DNA of 64,000 nucleotides from Austropuccinia psidii. Its lineage: Eukaryota; Basidiomycota; Pucciniomycetes; Pucciniales; Sphaerophragmiaceae. Below are positions 34,117-45,357 of this stretch, one piece after another. The stretch lies in contig JALGQZ010000013.1 of NCBI GenBank assembly GCA_023105745.1, positions 27,576,105-27,640,104 of the forward strand. The letters are read 5' to 3'. The position numbers and the translations under genes were made by a program. The notes under the pieces were generated by a model. The model did no database searches, was not told the DNA's origin, and was given only the letters and a program-made list of their open reading frames with translations. Each line of letters opens with the position of its first letter. Positions within the stretch are counted from its first letter, which is position 1.

Positions 34117-36236
34117 ATAAAATTAGTCCAAGAGGAACACAAATCCTAAAAGACACTGTACCTACCAATAGTGTTAGCTCAGAATCAATTGATCCTCAGC
34201 TTAAGTCTATTGATGATAAAATACCGCCTCAAAAATTTGAAACCACAGATTCCAGAGGTAGTAGTTTCATATGGTCCAACATGGGTAAATTCATGGATTG
34301 GACATATGATCATGTTCAAGAAGTGACTTCAGAAATGAAAACACTCAAGGAAGAAAATTCCTTCCAAGCAACAGTCATAGAAGACTTGAACACAAATCTA
34401 TCCAGAATTTGGGCAGAATTTGAAACTAAAAACAGACAGTTGAACTCAATACTAGAGGAACAACAAGCTGTGAGAAGAGATTTAAGAAATATCCAATCTC
34501 AACAGGAAATCCTGGAAAAAGAAGTGGATTTTCTCTATAAAAAGGAGGAAAAAGAAGATAATTTCTTCCCTCAAACAACTCAAGAGGATAAACCAATCAC
34601 CAAAGTAAAAGAGGAAGAATCAGAAAACCAAGCTCCTGAATCCCAGGATCCAAAGTTAAGGTCTGAGTCTATTTACCAAGATGGTGAGAACCTCAGTTAC
34701 TCTGAGAAACAAGCATTGAAGCAATTACCTGAAGTGGTAAATTGGCCTAAATTCTCAGGAATTGGAGAATATGATCATATGGAGCTTATTGATTATATTA
34801 ATGGACTTTTTGTTGATGTACCAAAGATACCAGACTACTGGATCACCACAAGACTCAACACTGCATTCAGAGGCCATGCAAATATATGGTACACTGAAAT
34901 GAAAGAGATACATGGTAGGAAAAGCTGGCCATGGTGGAGAAACCAAATAATACAAAAGTACAGCAATGGTACTTGGATTTGGCAAAAAACCATCTCTTTT
35001 GAGAGTGACAGATACTCTACAGAAAAAGACCCTTATGAATGGTGTCTTAAACAAACAAAAAGACTCAAATCTATTGATCCAAACATGACAATAGAGATGA
35101 GAAATCATAAGATTCTGACAAAACTTCCAGGAGACTTAGAACATGCAGTAAAGTGCAGATGCAGCAAAATAAGCAGCATTGATGACATAGCAAATGTCAT
35201 ACAAGATGTCAGAAAAAAGACATCAATTGGCAGTAGTTCACCCTATAGGTCACATGATATCAGAGAAAAACCAAAGATACTCATGGAAAAAGACCTCAAA
35301 CCTACTAATGGTGAAGAAGCACCAAGGAGAAGGAACACATGCCATAACTGTGGATCACCTGACCACTATGCAAATAATTGTCCCAAGGGAAAAAAGAAAA
35401 TATTTGCAATAGAGGAAGAGTCAGTGGAAGAACACATGGAGTACAAATCTGACTCTGACAGCATGGGAAATGGGCTAAGACAGGATTCAGACAGTGGATC
35501 AGAGCCTATTGAACAATATTTATTAGAGTATGAGGATGAGAAAACAGAATCAGTCCTAGGAAACTCTGTGAAACCAGAACTCATTCAACCCAAAAATGGT
35601 GAAGACAGAAGTGGCAGAACCATTGATGCTAAAGAGTATTTGGAAGTACCCAAAACTGGTATGGCCTTTATTCATGGAGCAAAATCAAAACTTGATGTGT
35701 ACATTGAAAATAAAAAGCATCCTTTGATTTTCGACACAGGAGCAAATTGCTCAGTAGTAGCCAAAGAATACTTGGACAGACACTTTCCAATGTGGAATGC
35801 AGAGATACTTTTAACAAAAGCAAGAAGCTTTAAAAGTGCTGCAGGCGAAATGAAGTCACTTGGAATAATCCAAAAAATAATTATAATACCACACAAAATG
35901 GGAAACCTCAGATTAAACATTGAGTTTGTGGTACTTGAAAATGCTAAGTTTGATGGATTCTTAATGGGTACAGAGTACCATAGAATCTATGGCATAAGCA
36001 TACATAATTCCCTAGAGAGTTACTTCATAATTGGGCAAGACAAACAAAGAAAGTTCTACTTTGAAACTGACAACCCCAATCAAATAAAAAGATATTCCAA
36101 TAGGGATTATTTAATAGAGAGAAGGAATGAACCACCAGACAAAGACCAATGGGTAAAACTGGATGATGTTTCAGATCAATATTCTTATTTGAAAGGATCA
36201 AGAGCCTCCATGAGGACAAAAGAGTCTCATCAATGA
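33441..36236 (+). CDS. Element C gag-protease polyprotein
   Basis: It encodes 931 residues from ATG 33441 (MTTPFLRDLGYPRNQPE), chosen because the corresponding ATG is conserved in D; an upstream TTG extension is unlikely. The N-terminal ~270 residues are polar and low-complexity. A coiled coil spans about 275-375. The capsid-like domain from about 434 contains WPKFSGIGEYDHMELIDYI and SWPWWRNQIIQKYSNGTW. The CCHC knuckle is CHNCGSPDHYANNC (634-647), followed by an acidic linker and an aspartic protease with D-T-G-A at 765-768. There is no RT, RNase H or integrase. No stop or frameshift is seen. Gag should assemble virus-like particles in the cytoplasm; other steps must be supplied in trans. 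Confidence 0.9.
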   Translation: MTTPFLRDLGYPRNQPEIWQRRNRERGPPPSGSNNQQRTYYQETPAQSSTPNQVQPSPTKELDRCRKNNSYASTPERLVHMEYGQQNLHHESIMGGNWNNEAKNMSKSYYLPKGSGRNEKLESQQPFHTLRRDLNQKESDRNPSHREFLAYGRAQSDSGTPRHGRRNSIFPTSVQQLQDFKSKGQYFQDSPVIPGGFQQRKWSPSREQEFFQEGEDRIRSFDETMNKISPRGTQILKDTVPTNSVSSESIDPQLKSIDDKIPPQKFETTDSRGSSFIWSNMGKFMDWTYDHVQEVTSEMKTLKEENSFQATVIEDLNTNLSRIWAEFETKNRQLNSILEEQQAVRRDLRNIQSQQEILEKEVDFLYKKEEKEDNFFPQTTQEDKPITKVKEEESENQAPESQDPKLRSESIYQDGENLSYSEKQALKQLPEVVNWPKFSGIGEYDHMELIDYINGLFVDVPKIPDYWITTRLNTAFRGHANIWYTEMKEIHGRKSWPWWRNQIIQKYSNGTWIWQKTISFESDRYSTEKDPYEWCLKQTKRLKSIDPNMTIEMRNHKILTKLPGDLEHAVKCRCSKISSIDDIANVIQDVRKKTSIGSSSPYRSHDIREKPKILMEKDLKPTNGEEAPRRRNTCHNCGSPDHYANNCPKGKKKIFAIEEESVEEHMEYKSDSDSMGNGLRQDSDSGSEPIEQYLLEYEDEKTESVLGNSVKPELIQPKNGEDRSGRTIDAKEYLEVPKTGMAFIHGAKSKLDVYIENKKHPLIFDTGANCSVVAKEYLDRHFPMWNAEILLTKARSFKSAAGEMKSLGIIQKIIIIPHKMGNLRLNIEFVVLENAKFDGFLMGTEYHRIYGISIHNSLESYFIIGQDKQRKFYFETDNPNQIKRYSNRDYLIERRNEPPDKDQWVKLDDVSDQYSYLKGSRASMRTKESHQ

Positions 36237-36248
36237 TGAGCTTTTTTT

Positions 36249-36260
36249 GGAGGGAGGGTA
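36249..36260 (+). promoter_or_regulatory. Polypurine tract of element C
   Basis: GGAGGGAGGGTA lies directly before the 3' LTR and after the stop codon of the gag-protease frame. Confidence 0.75.
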
Positions 36261-37758
36261 TGTCAGCCTGTGACTCAAAATAGAGCACCAGCATGACATC
36301 CAACATGCCATAAGTAATGGTATGAGGAATATTGGACAAATATAGCCAATACAAGTAAATTATAAAGAGGAAACCTCCTCAAAGATAATAAGAAAGGACA
36401 AAGATATGCCCTATCAAAGATAAGACCAAATAAGCAAAAACTCTTATTCTGGCCTCTAATCTAACTTATGTATATTTAATGGGAACCCCACCAGAATTGT
36501 TATTTTTCTTAAAGCTCACATAGAGAGCTACACAATGATATCATCCATGTTGTTGTAACACCACTACAACTGGAGATACCATATAACCTTATTTTCAAAA
36601 CCAAGTCCCCCTTAAAGTCAAAGAGGGCTTGTACAAAACTGTACAAAAGTATAACCAAATTAAAGATCTCAACAAGAGCTTTAATTTGAGACACCTTAGA
36701 CCTCTGTATCTCTTAAATTGACTGAGGGATCTTGGTTCAAAGGTTTAATAACCAAAATACAGATATTCTGAAAACAAGAAAATAAACAAACCCCTGTATT
36801 TTTGGCATACACTCATACAACTGTACAGTGTAATATACCAAACTGTAGAGCTAATCAAGCCCTACAAAACTGTATCATCAGAATACTGATATCTTCCAAA
36901 TTGAAGAAGATATCTAGCATGGAAGTTTTTGAAGCCTCATACTGATGTACAAAATTACATCCAAAAACTTGAAGCCCTTATAACTTTTGCTATTTGCAAG
37001 AAGGGTAAACATGAAGCATACCAAATTGAAGAGCTCATTAAGCCCTTCAATTCTGTGCTCTTGGTTTCTTGATATCTCAAAAACTGACTGAGATATCTTG
37101 GTTGGAAGTATTTTGACCAATACTGGCCTGTACCAAACCTGTACCAACCAGTACTGGCTTGATACTTAAAATAATGGTTGTTTAAAGCTTAAACCCGCCC
37201 AGAATGACTAATATTAGTCATCCAGACACTCTGGACACGTCACAATGGTGCTGACGTGGCCTGTGAAGAGTTTTTTCACCCTGTATTGATCCAGAATGAT
37301 CATTTGTGGTCCAAAAACCACAATTCTGACTATGCTGACGTCAGAATTGATGGTACAGAACCACAACCCAGCCTCCAGAGTGAAAATTTTCACTCTGTAG
37401 ACGTGTGAAGAGCCTACCAGTCTTTCACAGTCCTCAGAGGAGATAAAAGCAGGTCTTTCCTCACTGGAAAAGACTCATCTTATCATGAATTAACATCCTT
37501 ACGTAGTAAAACTGTCTTATACCAGTAGTACTCTTAGGATTATATTGATATAATTAAAATAATTAATTATTGTAGTGTTTCTTTACAGTCAAAGATATTA
37601 GAGCATTGCAACCCAGGTCCTCAATAGACTCATCACCACTGTTACCACATAGCAGTAGGACCTGAAGATTTCATTTATTATTTATTTTTTGTGTGTCACA
37701 GTCATAGTGCTAGCTTGTATTTACTATTTTTAAGCTACTACATAGACTCACCCTGACA
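36261..37758 (+). repeat. Element C 3' LTR
   Basis: It is 1498 bp, the same length as the 5' copy, and differs at about four positions (for example CCCTGAAAG against CCTTAAAG, and CCTACTAGTC against CCTACCAGTC). ATTCC follows as target duplication. Confidence 0.96.
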
Positions 37759-37763
37759 ATTCC

Positions 37764-39120
37764 TCTTCCCAACTACTTCTCTTGAAAGATCGGGTGGTGG
37801 TCCCAAATAACCCCAAAATTCAACTCAGCATTCTTCAAAAGCGTCATTACTCTCCTCTAGCTGGACACCCTGGCCAAGAGAAGACTCTCAAACTTGTCAA
37901 GCAGTATTTCCACTGGTATAGCATGACTCAATTCATGAAGGATTATGTCTCATCCTATCCACAGTGTTCAACAAAAAAGAATATTCAACACAAGAAGTTT
38001 GGACTCCTCAAACCTATTCCAACTCCAAATGGTCCTTGGATTTGTCTTTCAATGGACTTCATCACTCAACTGCCATTGTCCAACTCATTTGACTCAATCC
38101 TTGTCATAGTGGACAGATTCTCAAAAACGGCAGTTTTCATTCCAACAATGTCTTCAATCACGTCATTAGATTTGGCCCATTTATCCATCAAGAATATCTT
38201 TTCAAGGAAGGGCCTTCCTTCAAGCATTATCAGTGATAGAGGTCCCCTTTTTGTTTCTTCCTTTTGGACCAATCTTTGTCAGCAGCTCAAGATTTCAAGA
38301 GGTCTGTCAGCTTCTTGCCATCCAGAAACTGATGGACAGACAGAGAGGGTAAATCAGATACGAGAACAGTATCTTTGGATGTATGTCAGTTATCATCAAC
38401 ATGATTGGAACACCTGGCTCCCTCTGGCTGAATTTGCCTAAAATAATTCTGATCACTCTTCAACCAAGCAATCGCCATTTTTCACTGTTTATGGAAGAGA
38501 TCAACAATTTGACTCATTTCACATCACTCAAGATACTCCTGCTGGAAAGTTATCAACAAAAATCCAATCAGTACAGCAAGATGTCAAGAGAGAACGTGAA
38601 GTTGCGATAAACCGGTTCAAGAGGTTTTCAGATAAAAGTAGAGCAAGTCCACCTGTTTTCAATCCTGTTGACATGGTATGTCTTTCTTCCAAGAACATCA
38701 AATCAATCAGACCCACCAAAAAACTGTCTGAAAGATGGTTTGGTCCTTTTCCAATCTTCAAGAAAGTCACTACTCATGCTTACCACCTCAAGCTTCCATC
38801 TCAATGGAAATCCATCCACCCAGTCTTCCATATTTCACTTTTGGAACCAGTCAAGACATGAACAATCCCAAATCAGCATCAAGAGCCTCCTCCTCCAATC
38901 ATCATTGAAGAAGAAGAGGAATGGGAAGTCTCTCAAATACTGGATTCAAAGCTTAAGAGAAGAAAGCTATGGTATCTGGTGGAATGGAAAGTTTTCAGTC
39001 AAGACTCAGAAAGATCCACATGGGAACCAGCTTAAAACCTCAAGAATTGTCCTGAACTTGTCAAAGATTTTCATTCTTTGTATCCTGAAAAGCCAGGACC
39101 CAATTCTTCAAAAGCTTTAA
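37764..39120 (+). pseudogene. Element E integrase and chromodomain (degenerate)
   Basis: The reading resumes after element C. The zinc-finger region keeps both His (RHYSPLAGHPGQEKTL) but one Cys is changed (SSYPQCSTKK). The catalytic core keeps all three acidic residues, in SMDFITQLP, IISDRGPLFVS and TDGQTERVNQ. After a stop at 38439 and a frame change, a GPF-type module (RWFGPFPIFKKVTTHAYHLK) and a classical chromodomain follow (EWEVSQILDSKL, WYLVEWKVF, STWEPA, then a TAA at 39033, then NLKNCPELVKDFHSLYPEKP). The chromodomain should bind modified histone tails and steer integration to silent chromatin. Confidence 0.88.
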
Positions 39121-39906
39121 TTTTTATGGTGCTTGGTGGGGAGAGGAATTACCAAAAGTAAGTCCCACTCCTGTTATGCACCTTTAGGGGTATTCTACTC
39201 TTTTCTGTTGTAAGCATCACCTTGGCCACTCTGTGAGCACTTTGCAATTTGGACACATATTTTCTGGCCTTGCTTTCAACATCAATTTCAATTTATTTCA
39301 ATTTACACTTGGGCAAATTGACCATTCTTTTCTTCTTTTCCTTCCCAAGATATTATCCTTTCAACACATTAATTTATCAAAACATTTCTTATTTATGGCA
39401 CTGGCCAGAGTGGTAACTACCAAAAGTAAGTTCCTCTCCTGGTGTGCACTTCCCTGAGGGGTTACAATATTTCAAAATATCACCTTGGCCACTCTGTGAG
39501 CACCTTGCATCTAATTCTGCTATCCAGGTCCTTGGCAACTTTCAAAATCAACTATCAAAATCCGTGATGAAGATTGGACTCCCCCTCAAAATTCATTTTT
39601 CCTTTTTATTTTCTTTTTCTTTCTTCATTTTGTTTTCATTTACCTTTTTCTTCTTTATATTTTCTTAAATCTCTTTTCTTATAACTCTTAATGCCAAATT
39701 CTTTACACCAAAATCATGCCTTCAGCATTTTCAAAGCCAAACGTCAAGAGAAGACCAAGTCAACCTCAATGCATATGCCAAAATTTTTATCAGTTCAAAT
39801 TTTTTCTTTTCAAGATTCAAATACCTCTGGAATCCCATTGTACAATCCATCTCAACAGCCTCCACAGGCTTCTACCTTATCTTGGTGCTCAGGAGCTCAC
39901 CATTCA
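39121..39906 (+). other. 3' non-coding region of element E
   Basis: No gene is visible. Two diverged direct repeats (39149-39245 and 39418-39510) share TACCAAAAGTAAGT and ATCACCTTGGCCACTCTG with GAGCAC(T/C)TTGCA. Confidence 0.6.
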
Positions 39907-39919
39907 AGGTAGGGGGGTA
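39907..39919 (+). promoter_or_regulatory. Polypurine tract of element E
   Basis: GGTAGGGGGGTA lies immediately before the 3' LTR. Confidence 0.7.
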
Positions 39920-41284
39920 TGGTCACAACCACAAAGAATGACCCTCCTCTATTGGTGTTGCGGCAATTCCAACCTGAGACCAAGTTGGGGCAAATTGGCC
40001 ACACCATATCTTCATGGAAAATTTGGCCCCCTCTGGTGCTCTATGGCCTTTTGGCCATATCACTCTTCCCTGGCCAATTATGGCCCCAAACATCTTTTAT
40101 GGCCTCCGGCCATATCCTGCCACCATTGGCCTCCCTGGCCAATTCCCATATCCTCAACCCCCAGGCCTCTATCTTTGCTTTGGGACTGGGGGGTCTCTCT
40201 GTCTCCTAGGGGGTTCTGGGTCCCCTAGCCCTCATCAGTGGTTCTGGTCCAACACGTTTCATTAGGGGGGTCCTGGCCTAAATGGCCTTTTTGGGCCATT
40301 TAGGCACCCTGTGGCCTCTACGGCCCATGGGCCAATTAGTCCCCTTTTGGCCTAATCCAATGAGACCAAAAGGGGGCAGCCCACTAGCCCCCAAGGCCAG
40401 GTGGTCCCCAAACCACAATTGGGCCCCCCTGAGCCAAATTTGGCCACAAATCACCATGGCACCAAAATGACCATAAACTACCATGGGACCCAATTTGGCC
40501 CAGGATCACCATGGCCCCTGTTACCCACCAGAGGCCACTAGATCTTCTCAGCTCAATCCTTCCCCTCACCTTAAGGGGAATTCTTCCATTCCTCCATGCA
40601 CCCCGTACTCAAGGTTGCAGGAGTGGTGCATATATGGTATTATATACCATTATGCACCATTTTTTCTCAGCAATTCAATAGTAACATTTTCAGGACCCAA
40701 TTCCATCTTTCCAAATCAAGGTCCCAAAATCCAACGCTAATTTCAAAGGAGGGCTTCTTAACCCATCAGTCTGGCAATCCATGGCGGCAATCAGAAGACC
40801 ATTCAAGGATCCCAATCACCTGGCCCTGCAGGAGTTGGGTTGGCAATCCATTCAGGATTATTCCAAGGGTCATTCTCAGAGGTTATACATTATTTAAATC
40901 AGATTTCAGGGCACTAAGTATCTCAATACTCCTTGGATAACTCAATTGGTCCATACAGGCGGCAATCAATCAACCTGTATGTACTTGGCCCAATTGGGCC
41001 AATTCATATTCCACTGTGGGACTTCAGTCACACAGTTCAAATTTCAAGATGGCCAGATCTGTATTGACCCAATTCAGACAATACAGCCTGGGACTCACCT
41101 TCCAGGATCAGTCTTTCAGCTTTTCACGTATACTGGCCACCATTCAGCACCTGGGGACATTTCCCGAGTTAATTAATATACTGGATTTGTTTTGATCTTT
41201 ATTCTCTTTTACCTTATTAAAGTTAATACTGATAATCTTAAGTCATTCATGCAGCACTTTTCTCTTTTTCTTCCTTGCCTGTCA
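39920..41284 (+). repeat. Element E 3' LTR
   Basis: It begins TGGTCACAACC (the 5' copy has TGTCACAACC) and ends CTTCCTTGCCTGTCA. It is shorter than the 5' LTR by about 45 bp, including loss of a GCTGTAATCACGG segment and neighbours. Many substitutions separate the pair, so E is old. Confidence 0.87.
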
Positions 41285-42279
41285 GTGAAATGGGCATATA
41301 TGAGTACACCCAAGTGCCATTTGGCATTAAAAATGAACCAGACCACTTCCAAAGGATGATGGTCACAATATTTCAAGATGAAATACTGGAAGGCTGGATG
41401 GTAGTATATATTGATGACATCATTATATACTCAGAGACATGGGAAGACCATGTGCAATACATATACAGAGTACTAAGTAAATTCACATCCATAAATCTGA
41501 AAATTTCACTTAAAAAGTACAATTTAGGCCAACAATAGCTATTAGCTCTAGGACATAAAGTCTCTGGTCTTAGTCTGGCAAATGACCAGAGTAAAGTAGC
41601 AGCTGTACTGCAAAAACCAGTACCAAGAAACATCAAAGAGATGTGATCTTTCCTTGGGTTTTCTAGCTACTATAGAAGCCACATCAAACATTCTGCCCAC
41701 ACAACTAGTAGTTTATACAAGTTATGTTCAAAAGATGTAGTTTTTGAAATTACCAAGAAAAGGAGGGATGCATATGAGAGGATAAATCATGAACTCACAA
41801 ATGCACATGTGCTCATATTTCCTGACTTTGAACTACCACTCAAGTTATACATAGATGCAGCATGCAGCCAAGTCTTGGGAGAAGCCCTTTACCAGAGACA
41901 AATTGTAGATGGTGAACCCAGAGAGGGATTCATATGTTACATCTCTAGGCAACTGAAGGATTCAAAAGCCAGGTATGGGGCAACCCAGACAGAATGTCTA
42001 TGCCTAGTCTGGGCTCTAGAGAAACTCCATTATTATTTGGAGGGTGCAGTCTTTGAAGTCTACACAGACTGCACAGCCTTGAAGTTCTTACTACACATGA
42101 AGACTACAAATAGGCATATTCTGCGATGGCGAATAGCCATCCAGGAGTATAGAGGTAATATGTCCATCATATACAAAGAAGATAAAATTCATACCAATGC
42201 AGATGGCCACTGGATAATGTCAAAAGCAATCCAGCTTATAACCCTGATGTTGCAGCCAATATCCCTATCCATTTCATAG
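41285..42279 (+). pseudogene. Element D RT (3' part) and RNase H (degenerate)
   Basis: It begins abruptly at EMGIYEYTQVPFGIKNEPDH, the middle of RT. The upstream ~190 residues present in elements A and B are missing. YIDD is at about 41407-41418. Stops occur at 41536 and 41644. RNase H follows (KLYIDAACSQVLGEALYQ, YTDCTAL, NADGH). Compared with A and B, DG of the GDGLGAAL block is altered to SQVLGEAL. A frame change after about 42200 breaks the link to integrase. Confidence 0.85.
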
Positions 42280-42429
42280 AAATAAATAGGAAGAAGAACT
42301 TCAGATTCCCTGAATGGGCACCAGAAAGTGGTCCCCTTGAAAGTGGAAACACTGATTCAGAAGGAACAGAAACTCCCATACTGGGAATAAGCTCCTCAGA
42401 ACTGCACAATGAATTCTTCAGTGTAGTAC

Positions 42430-43952
42430 TGAAGTCCTATGCCAAACACAAACAGTGTGGCATATTACTATAAGTCCTTCAACAAATGTACAGGAGTCCA
42501 GAACTGGAATCCCAACTGGAAGAACCCTGGTTGAGGGCCTATAAGGATAATAAGTTCTTCCTTATAGATGGCCTGCTCTACCATAGAGAAAAGCACATAA
42601 GTGCACTCAAAGTGATATACAGAGACCACATCTCTCTGATCCTGCAGAAATGCCATGACTGCCCCTATATGGGACACATGAGTGAAGACAGGACCAAAGA
42701 GAGGGTAGCAAGCACAGCTTGGTGGCCCAAGTGGGAACAGGATTTGAGTGAATACATCAACATTTGTGAAACATTCCAAAAGGCAAATAGGAAACGTGGG
42801 AAGAAGTATGGGTTACTTCGACACATAGAAGAACCCAAACACCCATGAAAAACCATCAATATGGACTGGGTTACAGGAATTGTCCCAGGAGGCAAACAAA
42901 ACTACAATGCCTTTTTAATCATAGTTGATAGGTTCAGCAAGAGTATGAGGTGTCTACCATGTCACAAAGAGGATACAGCCATTGATACTGCTCTTTTATT
43001 CTGGAACAACATCATATCCACCTGTGGAGTCCCCAAAATCATAATCAGTTATAGGGATTCAAAGTTCACATCTGAATTTTGGACCAACCTCTATGAAATG
43101 CTGGCTACTAAACTTGCTTTTTCTACAGCTTACAATCCACAAACAGATGGACTAGCTGAGATGATGATCCAGACATTGGAGGACATCCTTAGAAGATTCT
43201 GTGCCTATGGCATGGAATACAAGGATTATGAAGGATACACCCATGACTGGGTTACCCTTCTACCAGCAGTTCAGCTGGCTTATAACACAAGTCAGCACTC
43301 TGCCACAGGAAAAAAACCTGCACTGGTAGAGAAAGGATGGAATCCCCTATTGCCTGTGGATCACCTGAAGACAAATCTTCTAGCCATACACCCCACAGCC
43401 AGAGATTTTTCTGACATGTGGAAGAAGGCCTGTGACACAGCTGCCAGATGCATAGCTGAGGCCAAAGAATATAACAAGCAGAGGTGGGACAAGACACACA
43501 TAGAACCTTACTTTGACGAAGGGGACCAGGTGTTGGTATCTACACTAAACTTTAATAATCTTAAAGTACCCAAGAAAATGAGAGACTCATTTGTGGGGCC
43601 CTTAAATATCATTAAGTTGATAGGGAGAAGAGCAGTGGAAGTCAAACTCACAGAAGAGTTTTCCAGGAAACACTCAGTCTTTCCAGTGAGCTTTGTCAAG
43701 CCACACTTCCAGACAGAGGAGGATAAATTCCCCTCCAGGAAGAGAAACACCACCCCACCAGACATAGTGGAGGAAGAGGACTCCCCTGGACCTGTGAAGG
43801 GAATTATCAAGGCCAGGAAGATCAGACTTAATGGTAGTGATCAGAGACAATACTTAGTCAGATTCAAAAATAAAACAGCTGATAAAGACAAATGGTTGGA
43901 AGAAGATTCCATACCAGATAGGAACCTTCATTCAGGGTATGTCAGCCTGTGA
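42430..43952 (+). pseudogene. Element D integrase and chromodomain-like tail (degenerate)
   Basis: The HHCC finger keeps both His (KCHDCPYMGHMSED) but the second Cys of the CC pair is Phe (NICETFQ). A TGA at 42846 splits the frame. In the catalytic core the second acidic residue is lost: IISYRDSKF replaces [16 protein letters not shown] and LAEMMIQ keep the other two. A GPF module and a chromodomain-like segment ([16 protein letters not shown]) follow. The frame runs into the LTR and stops at 43952. Confidence 0.88.
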
Positions 43953-45352
43953 CTCAAAACCAGAGCACAAGCATGACATCCAGATACCATAAATCAATGG
44001 TATACCCAAGATACCACCAAAGCATGGAGCTGAGCCAAATCAGCTCACAAGGTATCAAAAGAAATAGGAGACTTACCCCTTTCCAACTGTAAAAGTCCCA
44101 TCACCATAGGACCAAGAATAACAAAGTTATTCCTGCTCAAAGTTGCATAAACCTTAAGTTTCACCTCCCATCTGAAATACAGAGTAAGAGGCCTAACCCC
44201 ATAAAATGGGTATTGAAAATGAAGCTCTAAGTCAGGGCTATGCAATGGTGCCAGCCAAACTGAGCTAGCACAAGTATTACTGAAGCTATGGCCAAATTAA
44301 GGCCAAATAAGGGTGAATAAAATATTCACCTCTCATCTAATTCTACAGTTTTAGTACAAGATACCTAAAGTGGGGCCTTTTTGGAAAGTGCACAAAAAGG
44401 GCTAGCTGATGGTGCCATTCATTTCCCATATCTCATCTAGAACAAAAGTTATAAGGTAAACAAGCCCAAGACAGCTTTTGCCTAAAACCACGCATATGTA
44501 GAAAATTCTTGTACATGTGATAACTTTGTAATATTCAATGATAACCATATCAAATAAGGTACCATTGTGTAGAACACATACAGGGATACACACTGAACTA
44601 ATCCTGAGGTTTATATCTCAAAAACCAACAAGTTTATGGCTGTTTTAAGTTCAAAATCTCACAGAGTGGCCAACACAGCCTTACCATGGGATAAGATCCC
44701 ATAACCATGATTATGAGGTGTCAAACAGAAAAAGAATCTTGTTTTTACTTAAATACCTCATAGTTCATTCAATAATGGGGTCTCATATAGGTTATTTACA
44801 GAATTCTGCACATCATACACATCAGAATCAGGCTGTGTGGTCCCCAGATGCAAGCTTTCACCCTGTATAGGTGAAAACTGCCCAGATGTGGTTTCAAAAC
44901 CACATCTGAGCCCAATACAGGCTAAACAGGCCTTTTGAAAGCCACAAGCCTGTCCTGGAGAGTGAAAAGTCTTCACTTCCTCTACGTGGAAAGGTCTAGC
45001 AGCCTTTCCACCCCATTTCCGGATAAAAAGGGGCCTTCTCACAGCCAAAAAAGGTTTCCTCATCCTGCTCTTGAGTTCCTATGTAGTACAACTGTAAAAA
45101 GCAGCTATACTATTGTAAAATAATCAGGTATACTTTGAATTTAATTATTGTAGTCTTTATTATTGTAATCCAAAAGGTAAAGCTGCACCCAGGCCTTTCA
45201 ACAGTGCTCACCACCACTATTCCACAATGGTAAAGCCCTCTTATTTTAGTTATAAACCCTTATTATCATTAAAAACCTTTATCACTGTGTCACAGTCATA
45301 GTTGAAGTTGTAAATAGCTTAATTACTGCTTCATCATAGACTCAGCCTGACA
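43940..45352 (+). repeat. Element D 3' LTR
   Basis: It is 1413 bp with ends TGTCAGCC...CAGCCTGACA, followed by the target duplication GGATG. It overlaps the last codons of the integrase frame. Its donor-like site reads AAAAG|GTAAAG. Confidence 0.92.
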
Positions 45353-45357
45353 GGATG

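Larger units (their letters stand above)
30389..37758 (+). mobile_element. Element C: non-autonomous gag-protease LTR element, TSD ATTCC
   Basis: Two 1498-bp LTRs (30389-31886 and 36261-37758) are flanked by ATTCC at 30384-30388 and 37759-37763. I count about four substitutions between the LTRs by eye. The interior is a 1.55-kb leader and one 931-codon gag-protease frame; RT, RNase H and integrase are absent, and the frame ends 24 bp before the 3' LTR. Related gag and LTR ends occur in element D, whose family could have supplied polymerase in trans. Of the elements whose two LTRs are visible, it is the youngest. Confidence 0.95.
24091..41284 (+). mobile_element. Element E: gypsy retrotransposon of a second lineage, nested in D and hosting C
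   Basis: The LTRs are 24091-25500 and 39920-41284. E's own sequence is 24091-30388 plus 37764-41284. Its coding differs from A-D: CTYCGGKHSIESC knuckle, DSGATHS protease, YLDD RT, and a classical WEPAENL-type chromodomain. The flanking 5-mers do not match (GAGGG against GTGAA), and a piece of D is missing at the junction. It is inactive because of many stops and frame changes. Confidence 0.88.
19094..45352 (+). mobile_element. Element D: gypsy retrotransposon split by nested insertions, TSD GGATG
   Basis: The left LTR is 19094-20511 and the right LTR 43940-45352. GGATG stands at 19089-19093 and at 45353-45357. D's own sequence is 19094-24090 plus 41285-45352, about 9.1 kb; the rest is element E with C inside it. 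The interior runs PBS-like site, ORF0, gag, protease, [E insertion and a deletion], RT, RNase H, integrase and chromodomain-like tail. The LTR pair differs at many sites and the coding has numerous lesions, so this is an old copy. Confidence 0.92.
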
